A stretch of DNA of 64,000 bases, taken from contig NZ_CADESW010000002.1 of NCBI RefSeq assembly GCF_902830275.1, positions 558,001 through 622,000 on the forward strand, in the 5' to 3' direction. This DNA is from Burkholderia stagnalis. GTDB taxonomy: Bacteria > Pseudomonadota > Gammaproteobacteria > Burkholderiales > Burkholderiaceae. The notes under the pieces were generated by a model. The model saw only the letters and a program-made list of their open reading frames with translations. It searched no databases and was not told the DNA's origin. Position 1 is the stretch's first letter, and every line of letters begins with the position of its first letter. Made by a program: the position numbers and the translations under genes. This document shows, one piece after another, positions 29,419 to 38,846 of the stretch.

Positions 29419-29817
29419 ATGACCGACTCCCCGCTCGCCCTCCCGCAAAAACAGCCCGCCCTGCGCGTCGTCCCGCAACCGTCCGACGCGAACGTCCACG
29501 GCGACGTGTTCGGCGGCTGGATCATGTCGCAGGTCGACATCGCCGGCTCGATTCCCGCGAGCCAGCGCGCGAACGGCCGGGTCGCGACCGTCGCGGTCAA
29601 TTCCTTCGTGTTCAAGCAGCCGGTGTTCGTCGGCGACCTGCTGAGCTTCTATGCGACCGTCACGCGCACCGGCAACACGTCGGTCACGGTCGACGTCGAA
29701 GTATTCGCGCAGCGCATGCGCCTTGCCGGAGAAGTCGTCAAGGTGACCGAAGCGACGCTCACCTACGTCGCGACGGGCCCGGACCGCAAGCCGCGCTCGC
29801 TGCCGCCGCTCGCGTAA
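29419..29817 (+). CDS. yciA: Acyl-CoA thioesterase, YciA type
   Basis: 132 residues, hot-dog fold. VVPQPSDANVHGDVFGGWIM contains the conserved N-x-x-G-D-V-F-G-G-W active-site region with the catalytic Asp. It hydrolyses a broad range of acyl-CoAs. The ATG at 29419 is supported by similarity starting at LRVVPQPSD; AGGA lies 13 nt upstream. It is divergent from the ABC exporter gene, 174 bp away. Confidence 0.92.
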   Translation: MTDSPLALPQKQPALRVVPQPSDANVHGDVFGGWIMSQVDIAGSIPASQRANGRVATVAVNSFVFKQPVFVGDLLSFYATVTRTGNTSVTVDVEVFAQRMRLAGEVVKVTEATLTYVATGPDRKPRSLPPLA

Positions 29818-29844
29818 CGTCCGGGGGCCGGCACGGCCGCCGCG

Positions 29845-30327
29845 TCAGTGCGTGGCCGTCAGCCCGAATTCCCGCATCGCCGGCAGGAAATCGTGGTTCA
29901 GCTTCGGCTTGCGCGACAGCTTGACCAGCACGTAGCGCTGGAACGGCGCGAGCCGCTGCCATTGCCCGACGTCCGGCGCCGGCAGCCCCGCCAGCGCACT
30001 CTGCTGCACCAGCGCATCGGGCACCCGCTCGGTGCTGCGCCAGGTCGGCTGATCGTCCGGCTGGAACCAGCTCGGCTCGAGATCGGCGTGCGTGCGCAGC
30101 ATCTCGAACAGCGCGTGGTCGAAATTGGGTTCGATCGCGGTGTCCTCGTCGGCGGGGAAGCGGGCGAGCAGCTTGCGATCCTCGAGCGGCAGCAATTGCC
30201 ACTGCTCGAGCGAGATCCGCAAGCCGAAGCGGTCGAGGTTGAAACGCACGATCATCGGGATGTACGTGAAATTTTCCGATGAATCGCGTTCGAAATTGAA
30301 AAGCAACGGCGTGTCGCTGAGTCCCAT
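29845..30327 (-). CDS. Nitrate-reductase-associated protein family (PF09655-like)
   Basis: 160 residues, soluble. The block FNFERDSSENFTYIPMIVRF, then LDRFGLRISLEQWQLLPLEDR, fits the 'nitrate reductase associated' family, whose members occur near assimilatory or respiratory nitrate reductase and molybdoenzyme genes. Molecular function is not established. It is divergent from fdhD, which serves formate dehydrogenase, another molybdoenzyme, so a molybdoenzyme link is plausible. Family recalled from sequence, not searched. Confidence 0.72.
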   Translation of the reverse strand: MGLSDTPLLFNFERDSSENFTYIPMIVRFNLDRFGLRISLEQWQLLPLEDRKLLARFPADEDTAIEPNFDHALFEMLRTHADLEPSWFQPDDQPTWRSTERVPDALVQQSALAGLPAPDVGQWQRLAPFQRYVLVKLSRKPKLNHDFLPAMREFGLTATH

Positions 30328-30451
30328 GGCATGACCTGAAGTGGCGAATACCGGCGCGGCCGGCCTGCCTGAGGTATTTTAGAACCTCTGCGCGCGAACG
30401 GCGGCCCGATCGGCGTTCCGCCCCGCGCGCGTCCAATCAACGGGAGCCAGT

Positions 30452-31276
30452 GTGAATCCGACCGAATCCGCCGAACCGCGCGGCGCGATCGAGCTGTCCG
30501 TGCGCCGCACGCGCGGCGACGCCGCCGAGACGGCGATCGACCACGTCGGCCAGGAATGGCCGGTCGCGCTCGTCTTCAACGGCATTTCCCACGCGGTGAT
30601 GATGTGCACGCCGCGCGACCTCGAGGCGTTCGCGGTCGGCTTCGCGATCTCGGAAGGGATCGTCGCGCGCGGCAGCGACATCAAGGACATCGAGGTGATC
30701 CTGCACGCCGACGCGCCGCTGCCGCATGCCGAAGTCCATCTCGAAGTCGTCCAGCAGGCGTTCGCCGCGCTGAAGGACAAGCGCCGCGCGCTCGCCGGGC
30801 GCACCGGCTGCGGCGTATGCGGGATCGAAAGCATCGACCTGCTCGACCTGGCGCCGGAGCGGGTGCCCGACACCGGCTTTCTCGCGCGCCTCGCGCCCGA
30901 CGCGCTCGCGCGCGCCGCGCGCGAGCTGCCGGCCCACCAGGCGTTGACGCAGCTCACCGGCGGCCTGCACGCGGCCGCGTGGTGCGACGCAACAGGGGCG
31001 ATCCATGCCGCGTTCGAGGACGTCGGCCGCCATAACGCGCTCGACAAGCTGATCGGCTCGCTCGTGCTGGCGCGCGCCGACACGACCGACGGCTTCGTGT
31101 TCCTGTCGAGCCGCGCGAGCTACGAGCTGGTGCGCAAGGCGGCGCGCGTCGGGATCCCGATGGTCGCGACCATTTCCGCGCCGTCGTCGCTCGCGATCGC
31201 GATCGCGCGGCAGGCCGGCCTGCGGCTCGTCAGCTTCTGCCGCGCGACCGGCTACGTGGATTACGACACCGTGTGA
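30452..31276 (+). CDS. fdhD: Formate dehydrogenase accessory sulfurtransferase FdhD
   Basis: 274 residues. The catalytic Cys pair lies in RTGCGVCGIES (C120, C123, matching C121/C124 of E. coli). FdhD passes sulfur from IscS to the molybdenum cofactor of formate dehydrogenase. The start is GTG 30452 with GGGAG six bases upstream. Its last 16 bp overlap the end of the convergent desaturase gene. No formate dehydrogenase gene is in the window. Confidence 0.95.
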   Translation: MNPTESAEPRGAIELSVRRTRGDAAETAIDHVGQEWPVALVFNGISHAVMMCTPRDLEAFAVGFAISEGIVARGSDIKDIEVILHADAPLPHAEVHLEVVQQAFAALKDKRRALAGRTGCGVCGIESIDLLDLAPERVPDTGFLARLAPDALARAARELPAHQALTQLTGGLHAAAWCDATGAIHAAFEDVGRHNALDKLIGSLVLARADTTDGFVFLSSRASYELVRKAARVGIPMVATISAPSSLAIAIARQAGLRLVSFCRATGYVDYDTV

Positions 31277-32403
31277 CGCAGCTCGGCGCCCGCCGGCGCG
31301 GGCGTGCCCGGCGCAGGCGGCGCGCTGGTCCGCTCGCTGGTCCGGTTGCCGAGGTAGTCGGTCCAGTAATGGTGCTCGGTATCGTAGAGCTTGCAGCGGC
31401 GGGCCGTGTCGAAATACCAGCGCCAGCTGAAGGGCTGCACGACGATGCGCCCGGGCAGCATGTCCTCCAGCTTCGCCTGCGCGGGCTTGAGCTGGTAGAG
31501 CGGCACGCTCATGTCGACGTGGTGGGCGGTGTGCTCCATGATGTGGTGCAGCAGGCCGCCGATGCCGAAGCGGAACGTCAGGTGCAGCGTGGTCGACACG
31601 AACGGCGCGGCATTCGACCACTCGGTCCGGTTCGCATGCCACGCGATGCGCGGATCGGTGTGGTGCACGTACACGACGAAGCCGATCATCGAGACCCAGA
31701 ACAGGAACGGCACCAGCACGCCGGTCGCGAGCAGCAGCGCGACCGGCTGCCGCGTCGCCAGCGCCACCCACACGACGGCGGCGATCCACACGGCCGCGAA
31801 GCCGGTCACCAGCAGGCAGTCGCGCCGGAACACGGGCCGCGACGCGCCGATATAGGTTTTGGTCGGGAAATACATCCTCAGCCACCAGACCTCGACGAGA
31901 TAGTAGAGCCCCGGCGCCCAGCCGCTGCGATAGATGCGATCGAGCATGCGGCGCACCGGCGACAGCGCAGCGAACTCCGCCGGCGTATGTGGCGCCCACA
32001 CGAAGTCGAAGCCCTTCAGGTTCGTATAGCCGTGATGCACCACGTTGTGGCCGACTTCCCACAGGCTGTACGGCGTCAGCGACGGCAGGAACGCGATGCG
32101 GCCGAGCCAGCGGTTCAGCCGGCGATGGGGCGTCAGGCTCTGGTGGCACGCGTCGTGCCCGATGATGAAGAGCCGCCCGGTGATGAAGCCGGCGGCCATC
32201 CCGCACGCGATCTTGCCGACGATCGACGGGATCAGCAGCGCGCCCGCGAACGCCGCGAACAGCAGCAGGTAGTCGAGCACGAGCAGCGCGACCGGGCGCA
32301 TGATCTCGCGCGTCGCGAACGGCACGAGCCACGCGCGGATGACCTTGCGATGGGGGATCGGCTCGTCGGGACGAACCGGTGTCTGGGAATCGTTGTTGAC
32401 CAT
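31261..32403 (-). CDS. Fatty-acid desaturase family protein
   Basis: 380 residues, integral membrane. The three His boxes of diiron desaturases are present: HDACH (83-87), HNVVHH (119-124) and HTAHH near residue 300. Four to five hydrophobic spans. It should introduce a double bond or hydroxyl into an acyl chain; regiospecificity cannot be read. It lies 87 bp downstream of cyoD on the same strand, so it may be expressed with the oxidase. Its 3' end overlaps fdhD by 16 bp. Confidence 0.87.
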   Translation of the reverse strand: MVNNDSQTPVRPDEPIPHRKVIRAWLVPFATREIMRPVALLVLDYLLLFAAFAGALLIPSIVGKIACGMAAGFITGRLFIIGHDACHQSLTPHRRLNRWLGRIAFLPSLTPYSLWEVGHNVVHHGYTNLKGFDFVWAPHTPAEFAALSPVRRMLDRIYRSGWAPGLYYLVEVWWLRMYFPTKTYIGASRPVFRRDCLLVTGFAAVWIAAVVWVALATRQPVALLLATGVLVPFLFWVSMIGFVVYVHHTDPRIAWHANRTEWSNAAPFVSTTLHLTFRFGIGGLLHHIMEHTAHHVDMSVPLYQLKPAQAKLEDMLPGRIVVQPFSWRWYFDTARRCKLYDTEHHYWTDYLGNRTSERTSAPPAPGTPAPAGAELRHTVS

Positions 32404-32490
32404 GATGCAGCAAGGCGCGCGAATCGCGCGCCCCCGAAAGGAAACCAGCCGCGCGACGTGCGCGGCGCGAATGCATGACCCGGATGCCGG

Positions 32491-32823
32491 TTAGCGCGAC
32501 ATCATGTTCATGCTGACGTTGTGCATCACCCACAGCGTCCCGAAGATCAGGATCAGCGCGGTGAGCACCGTGTAGCTGAACGCCATCACGTTCCAGCGCT
32601 GGCTGGACGAGGCGTTCATGTGCAGGAAGCAGGCGAGATGCACGACGATCTGCACGAACGCGAGCACCGCGAGCGTGATGATCGCCGCCTTCGGCGCCAG
32701 CATGCCGCCCATCACGAGGCCGAACGACGCGGCCGTCAGCAGCACCGACAGCACGAAGCCGACCATGTAGCCGCGGGCCGTGCCGTGCGCTTCGTCGTGG
32801 TGTATGAGTTCCGAATGGGCCAT
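32491..32823 (-). CDS. cyoD: Cytochrome bo3 ubiquinol oxidase subunit IV
   Basis: 110 residues with three membrane spans (GFVLSVLLTAASFGLVMGGM, AAIITLAVLAFVQIVVHLACF and TVLTALILIFGTLWVMHNV). Small accessory subunit of the heme-copper quinol oxidase. The start codon abuts the cyoC stop codon without a gap. Last of the four cyo structural genes here; no cyoE follows. Confidence 0.95.
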   Translation of the reverse strand: MAHSELIHHDEAHGTARGYMVGFVLSVLLTAASFGLVMGGMLAPKAAIITLAVLAFVQIVVHLACFLHMNASSSQRWNVMAFSYTVLTALILIFGTLWVMHNVSMNMMSR

Positions 32824-33435
32824 TTAGATCACGCTCGCGAGATAGACGAAGGAAAACACGCAGATCCAGACGATGTCGAGGAAGTGCCAGAACAGGCTCA
32901 GGCACATCAGGCGCCGGACGTCGCGCTCGGTCATGCCCGGGCCGCGGGCAATCTGCACGACGAGCACGACCATCCACAGCAGGCCGACGGCGACGTGCAG
33001 CCCGTGCGTGCCGACCAGCGTGAAGAACGCCGACAGGAACGCGCTGCGCTGCGGGCCCGCGCCCTCGGCGATCAGGTGCGAGAACTCGCGCATTTCCATC
33101 GCGAGAAATGCCGCGCCGAGCACGAACGTGACCGCGAGCCAGACGAACACCGTGCCGCGCCGGCGGCGCTGCGCGCCGAGCATCGCGAAGCCGTACGTGA
33201 TGCTCGACAGCAGCAGCACGGCGGTCTCGAGCGCGACGCCCGGGATGTCGAACAGGTCCTTCGCGCCCGGGCCGCCCGCATACTGGTTGCCGAGCACCGC
33301 GAAGGTCGCGAACAGCGACGCGAAGATCACGCAGTCGGTCATCAGGTACAGCCAGAACCCGAACACCGAATGCGACGGCGGATGCGCGTGCGCCCCCGGA
33401 TGGCGGGCCGCGCCCGCGAGAGTTTGAGATGACAT
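32824..33435 (-). CDS. cyoC: Cytochrome bo3 ubiquinol oxidase subunit III
   Basis: 203 residues, five membrane spans, with [19 protein letters not shown] and the conserved [13 protein letters not shown] and [13 protein letters not shown] helices of subunit III. The ATG at 33435 has GGAGG seven bases upstream and overlaps the cyoB stop by one base, a coupled start. Longer in-frame upstream sequence is cyoB read out of frame. Confidence 0.96.
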   Translation of the reverse strand: MSSQTLAGAARHPGAHAHPPSHSVFGFWLYLMTDCVIFASLFATFAVLGNQYAGGPGAKDLFDIPGVALETAVLLLSSITYGFAMLGAQRRRRGTVFVWLAVTFVLGAAFLAMEMREFSHLIAEGAGPQRSAFLSAFFTLVGTHGLHVAVGLLWMVVLVVQIARGPGMTERDVRRLMCLSLFWHFLDIVWICVFSFVYLASVI

Positions 33436-35447
33436 CAGTTCGCCTCCAGTTCGGCTTCCGGCGACGGCGCGCGCATCCGCACGCCCGTGCGTTGTTCCTC
33501 GATCTTGCGGACGGTATCCGCCGGTATGAAATAGCCTTCGTTGTCCTGCGCGCTGTACAGCACCACCGTCGCGACGATGCCGACCAGGCCGGCGATCGCG
33601 AGCCACCAGATGTGCCATACCAGCGCGAAGCCGAGCAGCAGGCTGAACACGCCGACGAACAGGCCCGCGCTGGTATTCGACGGCATGTGGATGTCCTCGT
33701 ACTTGACGTTCTTGCCGAGCCCGAGACCGAGGCCCTTCGCCTTGCGGTACGCAAGCTCGTCGAGCTCATGCACGTTCGGCGTCACGGCAAAGTTGTAGAC
33801 CGCCGGCGGCGACGACGTCGCCCACTCGAGCGTGCGGCCGTTCCACGGGTCGCCGGTCGCGTCGCGATACTGCGGCAGGTGGCGGTTCCGCCAGCCGACC
33901 CACACCGAAGCGACCTGGCACACCACGCCGAGCGCAATCAGCACCACGCCGAACGCGGCGACCAGCAGCCACGGCTGCCAGGCCGGGTTGTCGTAGTGGT
34001 TCAGGCGGCGCGTCATGCCCATGAAGCCGAGCACGTAGAGCGGCATGAACGCGACGTAGAAGCCGGCCAGCCAGCACCAGAACGCGCGCTTGCCGAATTT
34101 CTCGTCGAGCTTGAAGCCGAACACTTTCGGGAACCAGAAATGAACGCCCGCGAAATAGCCGAACACGACGCCGCCGATGATCGTGTTATGGAAATGCGCG
34201 ATCAGGAACAGGCTGTTGTGCAGCACGAAGTCCGCGCCGGGAATCGCCAGCATCACGCCCGTCATGCCGCCGAGCGTGAACGTGACCATGAAGCCGATCG
34301 TCCACATCACCGGCGCCGTGAACTCGACGCGCCCGCGGTACATCGTGAACAGCCAGTTGAAGATCTTCACGCCGGTCGGGATCGCGATGATCATCGTCAT
34401 GATCCCGAAGAACGCGTTCACGTTCGCGCCCGAGCCCATCGTGAAGAAGTGGTGCAGCCACACGAGAAACGCCAGCACCATGATCGCGCACGATGCGTAC
34501 ACCATCGTCTTGTAGCCGAACAGCGGCTTTTTCGAGAACGTCGCGATCACTTCCGAATAGATGCCGAACGCGGGCAGCACGAGGATGTACACCTCCGGAT
34601 GGCCCCACGCCCAGATCAGGTTCAGGTACAGCATCGCGTTGCCGCCCGCCTCGTTCGTGAAGAAGTGCATGTCGAGGTAGCGGTCGAGGCCGAGCAGCGC
34701 GAGCGCGACCGTCAGGATCGGGAACGTCGCCATGATCAGCACGTTCGAGCACAGCGCCGTCCACGTGAACACCGGCATCTTCATCAGCGTCATGCCCGGC
34801 GCGCGCATCTTGATGATCGTCACGAAGAAGTTGATCGCGGTGATCAGCGTGCCGACACCGGAGATCTGCAGCGCCCACAGGTAGTAGTCGACGCCCACGC
34901 CGGGGCTGAACTGCAGCTCGGAGAGCGGCGGATACGCGAGCCAGCCCACCTGCGCGAACTCGCCGATCACGAGCGAGATGTTCATCAGGATCGCGGCCAT
35001 CGCCGTCATCCAGAAGCTCAGCGAATTCAGGAACGGGAACGCGACGTCGCGCGCGCCGATCTGCAGCGGCACGATCAGGTTGAAGAACGCGACCAGCAGC
35101 GCCATCGCCATGAAGAAGATCATGATCACGCCGTGCGCGGTGAAGATCTGGTCATAGTGATGCGGCGGCAGGTAGCCGGGGCCGTTGTACGCGAGCGCGA
35201 GCTGCAGGCGCATCATCACCGCGTCGGCGAAGCCGCGCAGCAGCATCAGCACCGCGACGACCAGGTACATCACGCCGATCTTCTTGTGGTCGACCGAGGT
35301 CAGCCATTCGCTCCACAGCCATTTCCAGCGGCCGGTGGCCGTCAGCGTGGCGACGATGCCCAGCACGACGAGCCCCATGAAGGCGCTCGCCCCCATGATG
35401 ATGGGCTGGTCGAACGGGATCGCCGAAAGTGTCAGTTTGCCGAACAT
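33435..35447 (-). CDS. cyoB: Cytochrome bo3 ubiquinol oxidase subunit I
   Basis: 670 residues, about 15 membrane spans. Heme-copper oxidase subunit I with the low-spin heme His in the [14 protein letters not shown] region, the CuB-His/Tyr pair in [20 protein letters not shown], the double-His loop VWLHHFF and the heme o3/low-spin ligands in [11 protein letters not shown]. It oxidises ubiquinol, reduces O2 and pumps protons. Start three bases after the cyoA stop, with AAGGGG as ribosome site. Confidence 0.97.
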   Translation of the reverse strand: MFGKLTLSAIPFDQPIIMGASAFMGLVVLGIVATLTATGRWKWLWSEWLTSVDHKKIGVMYLVVAVLMLLRGFADAVMMRLQLALAYNGPGYLPPHHYDQIFTAHGVIMIFFMAMALLVAFFNLIVPLQIGARDVAFPFLNSLSFWMTAMAAILMNISLVIGEFAQVGWLAYPPLSELQFSPGVGVDYYLWALQISGVGTLITAINFFVTIIKMRAPGMTLMKMPVFTWTALCSNVLIMATFPILTVALALLGLDRYLDMHFFTNEAGGNAMLYLNLIWAWGHPEVYILVLPAFGIYSEVIATFSKKPLFGYKTMVYASCAIMVLAFLVWLHHFFTMGSGANVNAFFGIMTMIIAIPTGVKIFNWLFTMYRGRVEFTAPVMWTIGFMVTFTLGGMTGVMLAIPGADFVLHNSLFLIAHFHNTIIGGVVFGYFAGVHFWFPKVFGFKLDEKFGKRAFWCWLAGFYVAFMPLYVLGFMGMTRRLNHYDNPAWQPWLLVAAFGVVLIALGVVCQVASVWVGWRNRHLPQYRDATGDPWNGRTLEWATSSPPAVYNFAVTPNVHELDELAYRKAKGLGLGLGKNVKYEDIHMPSNTSAGLFVGVFSLLLGFALVWHIWWLAIAGLVGIVATVVLYSAQDNEGYFIPADTVRKIEEQRTGVRMRAPSPEAELEAN

Positions 35448-35450
35448 GCG

Positions 35451-36341
35451 TTACCCCTTCGTCGTACAGGCGGCGTCCTTCAGGTCGAGGACGTGCCCGT
35501 CGTTGTATTTCGCGATGATGTTGTGAAACAGCTTCGGGTCGACCGTCGAGAAGTAGCGCACCGGCGCCTTCTCGCTCGGCTGCGCGACGGTGCGGTATGC
35601 GGTCATGTCGAGCCGGTCGGACGAGGCCTTCACCTTCTGCACCCATGCGTCGAACTGCTCGCGCGGCTCGGCGAGCGTGCGGAACTTCATGTCGGAGAAG
35701 CCGCGGCCGCTGTAGTTGGCGGACACGCCCGCGAAGTCGCCCGCCTCGTCGGCGATCAGGTGCAGGCGCGTCTGCATGCCGGCCATCGCGTAGACCTGGC
35801 TGCCGAGCTGCGGGATGAAGAACGAATTCATCACCGAATCCGACGTGATGCGGAAATTCACCGGCGTGCCGACCGGAATCGCGAGCTGGTTCACCGACGC
35901 GATGCCGAGCTCCGGATAGATGAACAGCCATTTCCAGTCGAGCGCGACGACCTCGACGTCGATCGGCTTGACCGACGACTCGAGCGGCTTGTACGGGTCG
36001 AGCTCGTGCGTGGTCTTCCACGTGAGGATGCCGAGGAACAGGATGATCAGCGTCGGCACCGTCCAGATCACGACCTCGATCGCGGTCGAGTGCGACCACT
36101 CCGGTGCATAGGTTGCATTGCGGTTCGACGCGCGGTAACGCCATGCGAAGAACAGCGTGAGCAGGATCACCGGCACGACGACGATCAGCATCGTCCATGT
36201 CGAGGTCGCGATCAGCGCTTTCTCCGCGACGCCCACCGCGCCCTTCGGATCGAGCACGTGAAGATCGCTGCATCCGGCGAGTCCCGCCAGCAGCCCGATG
36301 ACGGGGGCTGCGCGCGCCCCGCCGGTGATTCGTCTGATCAT
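35451..36341 (-). CDS. cyoA: Cytochrome bo3 ubiquinol oxidase subunit II
   Basis: 296 residues. Lipoprotein signal with lipobox LAGC (Cys24), two membrane spans (about 40-115), then a periplasmic cupredoxin-fold domain (about 130-250) that lacks the CuA Cys/His ligands, as expected for a quinol rather than cytochrome c oxidase. First gene of cyoABCD. The ATG at 36341 gives the standard lipoprotein N-terminus; its ribosome site is weak. The 422 bp upstream should hold the promoter. Confidence 0.95.
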   Translation of the reverse strand: MIRRITGGARAAPVIGLLAGLAGCSDLHVLDPKGAVGVAEKALIATSTWTMLIVVVPVILLTLFFAWRYRASNRNATYAPEWSHSTAIEVVIWTVPTLIILFLGILTWKTTHELDPYKPLESSVKPIDVEVVALDWKWLFIYPELGIASVNQLAIPVGTPVNFRITSDSVMNSFFIPQLGSQVYAMAGMQTRLHLIADEAGDFAGVSANYSGRGFSDMKFRTLAEPREQFDAWVQKVKASSDRLDMTAYRTVAQPSEKAPVRYFSTVDPKLFHNIIAKYNDGHVLDLKDAACTTKG

Positions 36342-36763
36342 CGTTCGTTTGCCTGAGTGTCGTTGAGAAGGACTGCCGGGGTCGTGTACCCCCGCCGTCG
36401 CGCGGCGCGTGTCGACCGCAGCGACCTGCGCGCGAACTTTACGGAATGTTGCGGCGGTGCATCTTGACGACGAACAAACTTCGCCGATTTCCGCTAAAAC
36501 GAGCCGGACGCGGCAGCGGTGCCGGCTCGGGGCGATGTCCGTCAACCGCAGGCGGGGCAAGGGATTCGCGCGTCGGGGCGCGCAGCGCGTGGTGGGTGAG
36601 CGGTCGCGGCGAACGGGCGAAAGATCGCAGTGGTGCACCGCGACATGAAGGGCGTTGAAAGCCGATGGATGGCGGGCGCAAATGAAAGCGCCCCGCGGAT
36701 GCGGGGCGGGATGACTTCAGGCCGGCGCGGCGACGATCATCGGCCGCGCGCTCGCAGGCCGCG
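36342..36763. other. 422-bp non-coding region upstream of cyoA
   Basis: No convincing gene was seen. Short open frames here are arginine-rich and lack ribosome sites, which is typical of GC-rich antisense noise. It holds the cyo promoter (no clear hexamers recognised) and, at its right end, a hairpin for the enoyl-CoA hydratase gene. Confidence 0.6.
36681..36706 (-). terminator. Possible terminator after the enoyl-CoA hydratase gene
   Basis: On the minus strand CCCCGC-ATCC-GCGGGG is followed by CGCTTTCATTT, a short GC stem with an imperfect T-rich tail, about 60 bp beyond the stop at 36764. Confidence 0.45.
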
Positions 36764-37531
36764 TCAGTCGAACTGGCGGAAGTCCGGCTTGCGCTTCTCG
36801 AAGAACGCGGCCATCGCCTCACGCGCTTCCGGCTCGCGCAGCATCGTGCTGAAGTGCTGCGCCTCCTGCGCCATCCGCGCGGGCACCGCCGCACCGCCCG
36901 TATCCTTCAGCAGCGCCTTCGTCACGCGCAGCGACGACGCCGGCAGCGCGGCGAGCTTCGCCGCCTGCTTCGCCGCGAACGCATCGAGCTCGGCGGCCGG
37001 CAGCACGCGGTTGACGATGCCGATGCGGTGCGCCTCGAGCGCATCGAACGCCTCGCCGAGCAGCAGCTTCTCGGCCGCCACCTGATGCCCGGCCAGGCGC
37101 GGCAGCAGCAGGCTCGACCCGGCCTCCGGGCACAGCCCGAGCTGCACGAACGGCAGCGAGAACGTGGCCGTGTCGGCCGCGTAGACAAGGTCGCAATGCA
37201 GCAGCATCGTCACGCCGACGCCCACCGCCACGCCCGGCACCGCGGCGACGATCGGCTTCGACGCGCTGCTGATGCGCGCGAGAAACTGGAACACCGGCGC
37301 GCTGTCGTCCTTCGGCGGCGCCTTCAGGAAGTCCTCGAGATCGTTGCCCGCGCTGAAGTTGCCGTCGCCGCCGCGCAGCAGGATCACGCGAACCGCCTTG
37401 TCCTCCTGCGCTTCGCCGAGCGCGTCGGCCATCGTCTGGTACATCGCGGCCGTCAGCGCATTCTTCTTCGCGGGCCGCGCAATGGTGATCGTCATCACGC
37501 CGTTGGCGCGTTCCACCTGGATGTCCGTCAC
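36764..37531 (-). CDS. Enoyl-CoA hydratase/isomerase family protein
   Basis: 255 residues, crotonase fold. GNFSAGNDLEDF forms the oxyanion-hole segment and LCPEAGSSLLLPRLAG places a single acidic residue at the usual catalytic Glu position. It hydrates or isomerises enoyl-CoA in beta-oxidation. The GTG at 37531, six bases after AAGGAG, was chosen; an ATG at 37555 would put that ribosome site inside the gene. A terminator lies between it and the thiolase gene, so it may be expressed partly independently of the upstream cluster. Confidence 0.88.
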   Translation of the reverse strand: MTDIQVERANGVMTITIARPAKKNALTAAMYQTMADALGEAQEDKAVRVILLRGGDGNFSAGNDLEDFLKAPPKDDSAPVFQFLARISSASKPIVAAVPGVAVGVGVTMLLHCDLVYAADTATFSLPFVQLGLCPEAGSSLLLPRLAGHQVAAEKLLLGEAFDALEAHRIGIVNRVLPAAELDAFAAKQAAKLAALPASSLRVTKALLKDTGGAAVPARMAQEAQHFSTMLREPEAREAMAAFFEKRKPDFRQFD

Positions 37532-37565
37532 AAGCGTCTCCTTGGCTGTATCCATTCCGAATGAC

Positions 37566-37599
37566 AAAAACGGTGCGCGAGCTCGTGGCCCGCGCACCG
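37566..37599 (-). terminator. Intrinsic terminator after the thiolase gene
   Basis: On the minus strand CGGTGCGCG (37599-37591) pairs with CGCGCACCG (37579-37571), followed by TTTTT. It lies 22 bp after the thiolase stop and before the enoyl-CoA hydratase start. Confidence 0.75.
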
Positions 37600-37620
37600 T
37601 CGTACTGCTGTTCGCCTCGC

Positions 37621-38820
<1,200 letters not shown>

Positions 38821-38846
38821 TTCAGACTCCTTGCCTGTCCACTCGC

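Noticed and set aside
33429..36356. Plus-strand frame opposite cyoBA (975 codons)
   Set aside because: Low-complexity His/Arg/Glu translation mirroring cyoB and cyoA; no ribosome site or family.
36439..36894. Minus-strand frame upstream of cyoA
   Set aside because: Arginine-rich, overlaps the end of the enoyl-CoA hydratase gene in another frame and has no ribosome site.
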